Shown: one piece after another, positions 25,210 to 32,888 of the stretch
How the letters are laid out: the number at the start of each line of letters is the position of its first letter
How positions within the stretch are numbered: position 1 is the first letter of the stretch
From: CAYSBE01 sp046309355
GTDB taxonomy: Bacteria; Bacteroidota; Bacteroidia; UKL13-3
Direction of reading: 5' to 3'
DNA length: 34,254 nt
Assembly: GCA_046309355.1 (NCBI GenBank)
Contig: JBKCPL010000067.1
Span: forward strand, 1 to 34,254
Program-made: the position numbers and the translations under genes
Notes under the pieces: generated by a model
Database searches by the model: none
Seen by the model: only the letters and a program-made list of their open reading frames with translations
Told to the model about the DNA's origin: nothing

Positions 25210-26130
25210 ATGAGCTCACACCTACATAAAATATACAAACCGTCCGCTAAACTACTCTTTACATTAGCGAACCTGCTTTTTTTTACATCCACAGTCTGGA
25301 GTCAGGATATCTTATTTTTATGGGAAAACCACCAGCCGCAGAAAGTGAAAATTGTAAAAATTGCTTCAGACGGAATTCTGTATAAAAAGTGGCCTGCTAA
25401 TACACAGGACACCGTTGAATTTAAACTGGCCGAACAGATAGAAAAATTAATCATGGAAGACGGCACCACCTACCGGTTTGCCGATGGCGAAGTATATGCC
25501 TCACAATTTAATAAGGTGAATAATACATGGATGCTGAAAGTTCATCCGTTTTCTCCTCTTTTTAGTCAGGTAGCCTTTGATCTTGAAAAAACACTATACA
25601 AAAATTATTCGCTGGAATTAGGTGCGGGAGTTATTGGTGCAGGCTCAGAATACGATAACCTTACAGCGAATGGTTACTTTGTCCGATTGGGGTATAAAAT
25701 CACCTTCCCTCCGGTTATTAAGATACAAACAAAGTATTATCATCCACTGCACGGATATTATATTAAACCCGAGCTGGCTTTTGTAAACTACAGCCGTAGC
25801 AAAACCTATATTCTTGACGAGACTGTTTCTGCTTTCAGCGTTATCAAACGTGATATTACCTCCTATGCATTGCTTTGCAACTTCGGTAAGCAGTGGATTT
25901 GGGAAAACTACATGGCCTTCGATATGTATGCAGGCATAGGTGTAGGGTTTAGCAGCGAAAAAATAACAGAAAATACCAATGGTGATATACCTGATAACTC
26001 GGGAATGGAATACTATCAGTACGCCTATTTTGGTGGCCGTAGCGGCATACCGGTAGTTTTCAATACCGGCATTCGTGTATCGGTTCATTACAGCACACTT
26101 AGCAAAAAGAAAAAAGATACTAAGCGCTGA
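25210..26130 (+). CDS. Exported beta-barrel-like protein of unknown function
   Basis: A 306-residue protein. From ATG 25210 the N-terminus MSSHLHKIYKPSAKLLFTLA continues into NLLFFTSTVWSQ, a plausible long signal peptide with cleavage after SQ. The longer frame from 25180 adds ten residues and is less likely. After cleavage there is a small beta domain (PQKVKIVKIASDGILYKKW, TTYRFADGEVY) of the kind that links envelope proteins. A barrel-like region follows from about residue 110 (NYSLELGAGVIGAGSEYDNL; KIQTKYYHPLHGYYIKPELA; AFDMYAGIGVGFSSEK). It ends with a Lys-rich tail, unusual for a barrel, which normally ends in an aromatic strand. I do not recognise the family. Confidence 0.85.
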   Translation: MSSHLHKIYKPSAKLLFTLANLLFFTSTVWSQDILFLWENHQPQKVKIVKIASDGILYKKWPANTQDTVEFKLAEQIEKLIMEDGTTYRFADGEVYASQFNKVNNTWMLKVHPFSPLFSQVAFDLEKTLYKNYSLELGAGVIGAGSEYDNLTANGYFVRLGYKITFPPVIKIQTKYYHPLHGYYIKPELAFVNYSRSKTYILDETVSAFSVIKRDITSYALLCNFGKQWIWENYMAFDMYAGIGVGFSSEKITENTNGDIPDNSGMEYYQYAYFGGRSGIPVVFNTGIRVSVHYSTLSKKKKDTKR

Positions 26131-26183
26131 AATGTTGATATTTCGACCACGTTGTGGTGCTGCTAATGTTCTAATATTGTCAG

Positions 26184-28481
26184 GTGAATTATCTGGATAC
26201 GTTAAATGAAGCGCAACGCGCAGCCGTTGAAAATACCGATGGACCTGTAATTATTGTAGCAGGTGCCGGCTCGGGAAAAACCCGTGTACTTACTTACCGC
26301 ATTGTACACCTTATTCGCAACGGGATTGACCCGTTTAATATTCTTGCACTTACATTTACCAATAAAGCGGCTAAAGAAATGCGTGAGCGTATTCAACATG
26401 TGGCCGGAAATGAAGCACGAAATTTATGGATGGGTACCTTTCACTCCATATTTGCCCGAATACTGCGAAGCGAATCGGACAAAATAGGATACCCGCGTAA
26501 CTTTACCATTTACGACACTGATGATGCCAAAAGCCTGCTGAAATCCATTGTTACAGAAATGAAGCTGGACGATAAGGTGTATAAACCGGCCACGCTCCTC
26601 AACCGAATTTCATCGGCTAAAAATTCACTGCTAAGTGCTGCCGATTATGCCGCTGATGCAGACAATACATCGTACGATGAATCGGCCGGAAGACCAAAGT
26701 TCGCTCAGATATTCAGCACGTATGAAATGCGTTGCTTCCGTGCAGGTGCTATGGACTTTGATGATTTGCTGGTGAAAACCTATTACCTGTTACACAACCA
26801 CAGCGATGTGTTGAATAAGTATCAGCATATGTTCAGGTATATTTTGGTTGATGAGTTTCAGGATACCAACCACGCCCAGTATGCGATTATTCGCAAGCTG
26901 GCCAACGTACACCAGAATATTACGGTAGTGGGTGATGATGCACAAAGTATTTACGCATTCCGGGGCGCTACTATCAAAAACATACTCAGCTTTCACAAAG
27001 ATTTTCCCGAAACACGCGTTTACAGGCTTGAGCAAAATTACCGCTCTACCAAAGTGATTGTTAATGCTGCAAATTCGATCATTCAAAAAAATAAAGACCA
27101 AATTGAAAAGAAGGTATGGACAAATAACGAGGCGGGCGATCGTATAAAAGTATTTCGTGCACTTACAGATAATGAAGAGGCACGTATGGTGGCCTCATCC
27201 ATTTTTCAGGAAAAAATGAATAGCCATGTATTCAACAAGGAATTTGCCATACTTTACCGCACCAACGCGCAAAGCCGTTCAATTGAAGAAGCACTGCGTA
27301 AATTAAATATTCCCTACCGCATATATGGCGGTACTTCATTTTACCAACGAAAAGAAATAAAAGACCTGCTGGCCTATTTCCGTGTAGTCATAAACCCGAA
27401 TGACGAAGAAGCCCTGAAACGAATTATTAATTATCCGACACGCGGCATTGGCAAAACAACCCTCGACCACATCATTGTGCTGGCCGATGAAAAAAATATG
27501 TCGTGGTGGGAAATCATCAACCAGGCACCACAACTTGGCATCAAAGCAGCATCAGCCTTGCAGGATTTTGCCATGATGATACGCAGTTTTCAAACGATGC
27601 TCGATCGCAATGCCTACGATGTAGCTATGCATATTGCCAAGCAAACCAATATTCTGAAAACGCTGTACGATGACAAAACAGTGGAAGGTATTGCACGGTA
27701 TGAGAACATTGAAGAACTGCTTAACGGACTGAAAGAATTTAGCATAGAAGAGCAAATAGATGACGATGGTGTTGTAAGGGTTCGTACGCTGCAGGAATAC
27801 ATGCAGGACATTGCATTGCTCACCGATGCCGACAAAGACGATGAAACCGATAACGACCGCGTTTCCGTGATGACTATTCACGCTTCGAAGGGGTTGGAGT
27901 TTCGTTTTGTATACATTGTAGGACTTGAAGAAAATCTTTTCCCCTCGCAACTATCGCTGAATAGCCGAGCTGAACTGGAAGAAGAACGCAGGCTGTTTTA
28001 TGTGGCACTTACCCGTGCTATGAAAAAACTCACCTTGTCGTTCGCTACATCACGCTTTCGCTTTGGCACTATGATACACAGCGAACCCAGCCGCTTTTTA
28101 CAAGAGCTCGACCCTCAGTACCTGATGCTGGAAGGGCTTGAACAGCGCCCGCAAACGTCACCTCAGCGCACACCGTACATGCGTCAGCAGCCAAAAACTT
28201 TCCGGTCGTCACAACCCACTGAATCACACACAGCACCACCTAAAAATTTTGTTCCGGTAAATAGGGCAATCGCAACTCCTCAGTCGGCCGACCCAAACTT
28301 TACACCCGATGATACATCCAATCTAACTGAAGGGCAGGTAGTAGAACATCAGCGTTTTGGCAAAGGCAAAGTAACAGGCATCGAAGGCAGCGGTGATAAC
28401 CGTAAAGCGCAAATAGAGTTTGAAGGGCATGGTAAAAAAATGCTGGTGCTGAAGTTTGCCAAACTGAAAATTGTACAATAA
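26184..28481 (+). CDS. uvrD: UvrD/PcrA-type superfamily 1 DNA helicase
   Basis: A 765-residue 3'-5' DNA helicase of repair and replication restart. SF1 motifs are in order: Q-motif region LNEAQRAAV, Walker A GAGSGKT (27-33), LALTFTNKAAKEM (Ia), DEFQDTN (II), GDDAQSIYAFRGA (III), EQNYRS (IV), MTIHASKGLEF (V) and RRLFYVALTRA (VI). The C-terminal QRFGKGKVTGIEG...KFAKLKIVQ is the tudor-like PcrA/UvrD tail, which binds RNA polymerase in characterised members. The start is GTG 26184; no ATG is available before the conserved N-terminus. A TAATATTG sequence at 26172-26179 may be its -7 box. This is the last gene of core-like character before the AT-rich right end. Confidence 0.97.
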   Translation: MNYLDTLNEAQRAAVENTDGPVIIVAGAGSGKTRVLTYRIVHLIRNGIDPFNILALTFTNKAAKEMRERIQHVAGNEARNLWMGTFHSIFARILRSESDKIGYPRNFTIYDTDDAKSLLKSIVTEMKLDDKVYKPATLLNRISSAKNSLLSAADYAADADNTSYDESAGRPKFAQIFSTYEMRCFRAGAMDFDDLLVKTYYLLHNHSDVLNKYQHMFRYILVDEFQDTNHAQYAIIRKLANVHQNITVVGDDAQSIYAFRGATIKNILSFHKDFPETRVYRLEQNYRSTKVIVNAANSIIQKNKDQIEKKVWTNNEAGDRIKVFRALTDNEEARMVASSIFQEKMNSHVFNKEFAILYRTNAQSRSIEEALRKLNIPYRIYGGTSFYQRKEIKDLLAYFRVVINPNDEEALKRIINYPTRGIGKTTLDHIIVLADEKNMSWWEIINQAPQLGIKAASALQDFAMMIRSFQTMLDRNAYDVAMHIAKQTNILKTLYDDKTVEGIARYENIEELLNGLKEFSIEEQIDDDGVVRVRTLQEYMQDIALLTDADKDDETDNDRVSVMTIHASKGLEFRFVYIVGLEENLFPSQLSLNSRAELEEERRLFYVALTRAMKKLTLSFATSRFRFGTMIHSEPSRFLQELDPQYLMLEGLEQRPQTSPQRTPYMRQQPKTFRSSQPTESHTAPPKNFVPVNRAIATPQSADPNFTPDDTSNLTEGQVVEHQRFGKGKVTGIEGSGDNRKAQIEFEGHGKKMLVLKFAKLKIVQ

Positions 28482-29104
28482 GCTTTAAAGAATTACTTCT
28501 TATCAGATTATCTACTGCTTTGTTTTATTCATGTGTAACAATGCTGACAACCGTTGTACAACCGAAGCGGTTGATGGAATTAGCTTTACCGCATCAATAA
28601 CTGTTGCAGGTGGATACAATGAAACATTACAACACTTTGGTAGTGCTGTATTTTCAATGGCTTTTGCAATTTGAATTCATTTGAAGAAGAGGTAGTATTT
28701 TTCGTCTAAGAGCATTTGCTTTAATCTTTTATTGCAAAACAAATGCAAATAAATACCTCACGATATTAGGAATATCAAAGAAAATACGAGAAAATGAAAA
28801 TTGACTTATAAATTGAAAGATTGTTTTAACATCCTTCTAATCAGGTGGTGCTTGGTTTATTCCCATTTAGCCAAGAAGTATTGCCCGGTAACGTAAATTG
28901 ACCCGGTTTTTTATTTTAAAAAATCATTGTTGGGAAAGAAGTTTATCCCGATGCGCTGAGGCAAGTGCTTTGGGAAGAATCAGGAATCCAAAGGGGCCCA
29001 CGAATAAGAAGGCTACTTCGCAAGAGGTGGCTTTCTATTGTATAAAAATGGTTTCTTTATTTGAATGAAAATCTACGGTCAGATAAATTAGATTATCTGT
29101 TTGA
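28482..29104. other. 623-bp stretch without a supportable gene, possible decayed DNA
   Basis: No complete gene is seen. Short open stretches exist on both strands. On the minus strand 28512-28676 reads 54 residues ending VVQRLSALLHMNKTKQ. On the plus strand 28531-28674 an ATG gives 47 residues. Around 28920-29042 both strands are open: plus reads PDALRQVLWEESGIQRGPR, minus reads GPFGFLILPKALASAHRDK, neither with an ATG. These may be remnants of genes or of a mobile element. The stretch marks the change from core-like DNA to AT-rich accessory DNA. No tRNA, att repeat or terminator was recognised. Confidence 0.5.
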
Positions 29105-30967
29105 TTACAAGGACTTGGTTTTTAAGTTTATCCAATGTTCCCAAATAATCACCATAGCCAAGGTATCCAATTTACAATACTTAAGTAATGCATCTCGATA
29201 TTGTTGCTTTATTTCAGCATTGTCATAAAATGCTCCATATAACATATCCTGGTATGCTCTCATTGCGCCTGAACCGTCTTTTACTGATTCTGATTTTTCC
29301 ATAATTTCAATTTTAGGAAGTAAATCGTAAGGATTCAATATTGTATTTGTATCTGATATTTTAAGCAGTTCCTCTTTACTAAGCCAACTTTTTATGCGTT
29401 CAGAACGGGTGGCATGAAGTACTGCTGGCAATGTAACTTTAATAGAAGTTTTACCTCCCATGATTGGATGAAAGTAATAGTGGAGCGCAAGTTTATTCAT
29501 ATCTAAAATCATGGTTTCACCACCTTTTTCAAGTTGAGCCACATGCCTTAACCAATTTAATAATTCAGGTTCGTTAATGTTACTTTCTTCAAGTGTTTTG
29601 ATTAGGTATTTAAGTTGGGTGTTTTCATAGGAACTCCATGTAAGGATAGTCCCTTCGTAGCCAATTAACTCCTTTAGTGTTTTTGCAAATTCAAAATTCG
29701 GGTAAAACTCTTCAGTGTTTATCCATTCATGATGCTCAGGTTCAGCCCCAGGTTTTCTTATTACATGACAACTCCATTGAAAAAGTACTTTTTCATACGG
29801 ACGCATATTGGCGTGATAGGGAATAGCCATTTGCGATGTTTCAAAATCAATAAAATATAAGGGGTATTTTATGGTATTAATTTCGGTCTGAAACCCATTT
29901 AACAAAAACTCTTCGTCCTTCGTTACCTGATACAATGGTCTTCCATTAAAATATGGTTCTACTACTTTGCTTAACAACAAAGAAATGGGAATCTCTTTAA
30001 GTGCAATTTCACCTTTTTGTATACGGTTGTTAATACAATCCTTTTGTTCTTTTAATCTATTAATATTACCAAGTTGACCTAATTCAAGTATATGTGGAAC
30101 GATCTCGTTGTTATCATTTTTGGCTGTACTTAAAACACCCCAGCAAGTCTCAAAGCCTGATTGATTAAATATTTCGTTTGTTACTTTGTATTCGCAATCG
30201 CGGCATTTGTAGGATAGAGGTGTTTCAATTCGAGTGTTGGCAGTTACTGCCGGTATGTATATAGTATTTGCAAGCTGTTTGATTTCATTTTCATATTTGA
30301 GAACCTCTGAGTTCACATTCACCTTGGTTAAAATGTGATTAGCACGTAGTTGTTCAACATTTCCTGTAAACTCAACATCAACTGATCTAAAGGTTGTACT
30401 TTGTTGTATCTCTTTTAACTGAAACCATCTTATTAAGCCTTCTATCGGGGTGGTTTTAGCTTGGTCGGGCAAGAGTAAAAATGCATCTATTTTTGAAGTT
30501 GGATACTTGTCTTGTAATACTATTTTTTGATAGGATACATCTTCTAAATAAGGTCTCCAATCAGCATTAAAATAAGTTTTGTTTTGTTGAAGTGCTATTA
30601 GTAACTTAACACTATTAAATGATTTAGATTTAACCTCTATCAACTCAAACGAGTTGCCTGATTTAACCAATATATCAATTCTTACTAATTTGTTGTTTAC
30701 ATAAATGGCAGGCTCAAACAATACACAGTTCTCTTGTATTAAAAATTGTTCTGTAGTTTCAATACAGGCTTTTGTATCTCCCTTTATTTCTACTCCATCT
30801 GGGTATATTAACTGAGCCATTTTGCCAATCATATATCCGCCATCTGCCAGCATTTGCAGATACTCGTTACTTTCTTTTAAGCTCGGATACTTGTTTTTTT
30901 TATAAAATAACTTGGTAGCACATTCTTGTGCTACTTTAAAGTCTGATTTTGATAAAAATGGTTGCAT
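29105..30967 (-). CDS. DUF2779 protein: Cas4/RecB-like nuclease fused to DEDD exonuclease
   Basis: A 620-residue two-domain nuclease. The N-terminal domain opens LSKSDFKVAQECATKLFYKK (5-24) as in Cas4/RecB-like nucleases. It has PD-(D/E)xK residues D98 (RIDIL) and E111-x-K113 (IEVKSK). Four Cys (C16, C255, C258, C275) are placed like the Fe-S ligands of Cas4 and AddB: one before and three after the nuclease core. The C-terminal part is DUF2779, an RNase H-fold exonuclease: D374 and E376 in YFIDFETS, a middle WSSYENTQL motif, and Y597-x3-D601 (YCKLDTLAM), the DEDDy signature. It probably degrades or trims DNA ends. It starts 3 bp after the stop of the unknown 338-aa gene and must be cotranscribed with it. 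No cas1 or cas2 is present. The domains are well supported; the biological role is unknown. Confidence 0.9.
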   Translation of the reverse strand: MQPFLSKSDFKVAQECATKLFYKKNKYPSLKESNEYLQMLADGGYMIGKMAQLIYPDGVEIKGDTKACIETTEQFLIQENCVLFEPAIYVNNKLVRIDILVKSGNSFELIEVKSKSFNSVKLLIALQQNKTYFNADWRPYLEDVSYQKIVLQDKYPTSKIDAFLLLPDQAKTTPIEGLIRWFQLKEIQQSTTFRSVDVEFTGNVEQLRANHILTKVNVNSEVLKYENEIKQLANTIYIPAVTANTRIETPLSYKCRDCEYKVTNEIFNQSGFETCWGVLSTAKNDNNEIVPHILELGQLGNINRLKEQKDCINNRIQKGEIALKEIPISLLLSKVVEPYFNGRPLYQVTKDEEFLLNGFQTEINTIKYPLYFIDFETSQMAIPYHANMRPYEKVLFQWSCHVIRKPGAEPEHHEWINTEEFYPNFEFAKTLKELIGYEGTILTWSSYENTQLKYLIKTLEESNINEPELLNWLRHVAQLEKGGETMILDMNKLALHYYFHPIMGGKTSIKVTLPAVLHATRSERIKSWLSKEELLKISDTNTILNPYDLLPKIEIMEKSESVKDGSGAMRAYQDMLYGAFYDNAEIKQQYRDALLKYCKLDTLAMVIIWEHWINLKTKSL

Positions 30968-30970
30968 CGC

Positions 30971-31987
30971 TTAGTTGTTAATTAGTTTCTCAATATCAAT
31001 ATGTTCAAGGTTCCAATAATTGCTCGGTTTTAAGCCAAACGAATAACAGAAATGTTCGAATCTATTATTGGTAACACTAAATTTTAGGCAACATTCATAG
31101 AAGTCGTATTCATTTTTTATTCCTTTTACTTTCATCTTACCCATCAAAAAAATATATCCTTCTATAATGATGGTCTGCTCTATTAAAAAGCTTGTTCCTG
31201 TTTCATCCGTTTCGTCTGATATGAAGTTCGCATATGTATTAACCTGGTGTTCAGAGCTTATTTCAGTTAATTCTGTTCCAATTGGTGATTGGAACAATAA
31301 ATCAAAATCTTTATAATGTTTTTGCATGATAAGATGTACCTCCATACTTAATTTAGGTCGATTGGTTCTAACCATTATTTTGTAGTAATAGTTATTTTGA
31401 TAGTACTTATAACGAACAGTTTTATGGTATTGAATACGCAGATTACCTTTTACAGAAACGCCTCTGTTACTATGCGATTCGTGGCCATCTATCATCTTGA
31501 AATTATTTTCCCATATTGGTATACGGTTGGCCTTACATAACTTCTTGAGTATTTGCTCTAGATTGTTTTCGTTTTCAAACTCACAAATGATACTTATGCT
31601 GAATGGGTCAACAGGGTCATCTTCGTCTTTGTCTTTAGAAATAAAATCTCTTACATACGCATCAGTATTGCAAAGCAGGTAGCATTTATCGGGAGTGATG
31701 AAAACATGCTGAACTTCAAAATATAAGTGAGTGTTTTCGGTATCAGTTGTATTGTGTCCTGGGTTAAAAACATATCTAACTTCATCTAATCCTGCCAACT
31801 TGGTTGATGTTTGAAAACGTAATTCACCAAAATGCGGATCTCCCCATGTATCAAGAACTACGGCTTCTTTTAGTTCAGCGTATTCTCCAAAGTTAAAGGT
31901 TTCTTTTTTGAACAGATCCTCAACAGTATTCGGATTTTTAGATTTTAAACGGATAGTGCCATGCCACTTGTGAATAGATGGTTTCAT
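30971..31987 (-). CDS. Unrecognised 338-aa protein cotranscribed with DUF2779 nuclease
   Basis: I do not recognise this protein. It has no signal peptide or membrane helix, so it is probably cytoplasmic. It is beta-rich and aromatic. The N-terminal part has HKWHGTIRLKSKN, LDTWGDPHFGELRFQTS and YFEVQHVFITPDKCYLLC. The middle is charged (SKDKDEDDP). The second half has RIQYHKTVRYKYYQNNYYYK, then IIIEGYIFLMGKMKV and YDFYECCLKFSVTNNRFEHF. The start is ATG 31987 and the stop lies 3 bp before the DUF2779 start, so the stoichiometry of the two is likely linked. It could be a DNA-binding or sensor subunit, but nothing in the sequence proves this. Codon use is AT-rich like its neighbours, suggesting joint transfer. 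Confidence 0.8.
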   Translation of the reverse strand: MKPSIHKWHGTIRLKSKNPNTVEDLFKKETFNFGEYAELKEAVVLDTWGDPHFGELRFQTSTKLAGLDEVRYVFNPGHNTTDTENTHLYFEVQHVFITPDKCYLLCNTDAYVRDFISKDKDEDDPVDPFSISIICEFENENNLEQILKKLCKANRIPIWENNFKMIDGHESHSNRGVSVKGNLRIQYHKTVRYKYYQNNYYYKIMVRTNRPKLSMEVHLIMQKHYKDFDLLFQSPIGTELTEISSEHQVNTYANFISDETDETGTSFLIEQTIIIEGYIFLMGKMKVKGIKNEYDFYECCLKFSVTNNRFEHFCYSFGLKPSNYWNLEHIDIEKLINN

Positions 31988-32024
31988 GTGTTTTGAAAAT
32001 TTATTGGCACAAGGTTAGTGCTGT

Positions 32025-32047
32025 AAATTGAAAGGGAATTTCAATTT
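32025..32047. other. Perfect 9-bp inverted repeat upstream of the 338-aa gene
   Basis: Arms 32025-32033 (AAATTGAAA) and 32039-32047 (TTTCAATTT) are separated by GGGAA. It lies 38 bp before the ATG at 31987 on the minus strand. It could be an operator or a weak hairpin. A TAACCTTG sequence on the minus strand (32017-32010) between it and the ATG resembles a -7 box with one mismatch, so an operator beside a promoter is possible. Confidence 0.35.
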
Positions 32048-32070
32048 GAAAAATTAATTTCATGCCGATG

Positions 32071-32230
32071 TTATGAAATTTTCTTGATAACTAATTTAGG
32101 GTATTCAATTTCAGTAATCGGATGTTCTTCATTCCACAGTGTAATTTTCTGTACGCAGTTGTTTAAAAATATGCTTTGAATTTGCCAATCTACCTTGATC
32201 TGCAATTATCGGGTGTTGTATTTTTACCAT
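32071..32230 (-). pseudogene. Possible small ORF or frameshifted remnant in the 31988-32241 gap
   Basis: From an ATG at 32230 one frame reads MVKIQHPIIAD... for 33 residues, stopping at 32129. A second, overlapping frame from a TTG at 32205 reads 44 residues to a TAA at 32071-32073 and looks more protein-like (KVDWQIQSIF, then KITLWNEEHPITEIEYPKLV). One frameshift would join an ATG start to the second frame. It is either a small broken gene or chance. It lies between the lipoprotein and the 338-aa gene on the same strand. Confidence 0.28.
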
Positions 32231-32241
32231 AGTTCAATTAG

Positions 32242-32877
32242 TTATTCAAACACAACATTCATGCTGTAGTATATAATGTCTTGTCTACCGAAATCGTTGT
32301 TAAATACTGCACGCATAAATAAAGTGGCAGTATCTCCAATCATTTCATCATCAATAAAATAGTTTTGTGAAGGCGTGTAGGTATATTTACTGTAAGTGCC
32401 TAGTAGTGTGCGCGCATAAGGCTTCTCCCATCCGGAAAATTTAATGGGTATTTGATACCCGGCAATATTCAATGGACTGGCAAATTGGGTGATGTCTACC
32501 ATGGTGTATGTTCTGCTGCCAACAGGTATAGGATCTTTAAAGCGTTTATCGGTATAGACACCTAAAAATGAATACACCGGGTAGCGGTAAATAATGGTAT
32601 CAAATAAAATCCAGTAATCACTATCAAAGCCCACTTCTACTAACGGAACACCGTTGATAACGTATTCACTATTCAATTCATCCAATTTGCCCTTCACTTG
32701 AAAGTAGTTGTAACCTTTAAACTTCACATGGTGGTAACCATTGGCATCTAAGCTATCGCCCGGAATTTCAAACACTGCATCACAGTTCCCATCCACACAA
32801 GGATAAGTACCCTCCTCTTCTTGCTTTTGGCATGAGAGGAGGAGGAATACGATTGATGTGAAAATTAATCTTATCAA
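32242..32877 (-). CDS. Lipoprotein of unknown function
   Basis: A 211-residue lipoprotein. The signal MIRLIFTSIVFLLLSC gives lipidated Cys 16, followed by QKQEEEG, the acidic linker common in exported Bacteroidota lipoproteins. A CVDGNC pair near residues 27-32 could form a disulfide. The rest is beta-rich (YHHVKFKGYNYFQVKGK; YWILFDTIIYRYPVYSFLG; ATLFMRAVFNNDFGRQDIIY) and ends in YYSMNVVFE. The family is not recognised. It starts 11 bp after the stop of the YaaA-like gene on the same strand, so it may be cotranscribed. A cell-surface lipoprotein is an odd partner for cytoplasmic nucleases and may simply be an unrelated neighbour. Confidence 0.85.
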   Translation of the reverse strand: MIRLIFTSIVFLLLSCQKQEEEGTYPCVDGNCDAVFEIPGDSLDANGYHHVKFKGYNYFQVKGKLDELNSEYVINGVPLVEVGFDSDYWILFDTIIYRYPVYSFLGVYTDKRFKDPIPVGSRTYTMVDITQFASPLNIAGYQIPIKFSGWEKPYARTLLGTYSKYTYTPSQNYFIDDEMIGDTATLFMRAVFNNDFGRQDIIYYSMNVVFE

Positions 32878-32888
32878 GTTGTTAAATC

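Noticed and set aside
28553..28562. Palindrome GTTGTACAAC as an att or operator site
   Set aside because: It is only 10 bp, has no partner copy in the window and no integrase gene nearby.
28531..28674. 47-codon plus-strand ORF starting MCNNADNRC
   Set aside because: It overlaps an equally open minus-strand frame and shows no recognised domain or promoter. It is kept only as part of the gene-free stretch.
28920..29042. Open frames on both strands resembling protein
   Set aside because: Neither has an ATG, both are about 40 codons, and I cannot tell which strand, if any, was coding.
29105..30967. Reading the DUF2779 protein as part of a CRISPR-Cas system because of its Cas4-like domain
   Set aside because: There is no repeat array and no cas1, cas2 or effector gene in the window. 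DUF2779 proteins are a distinct, often solitary family.
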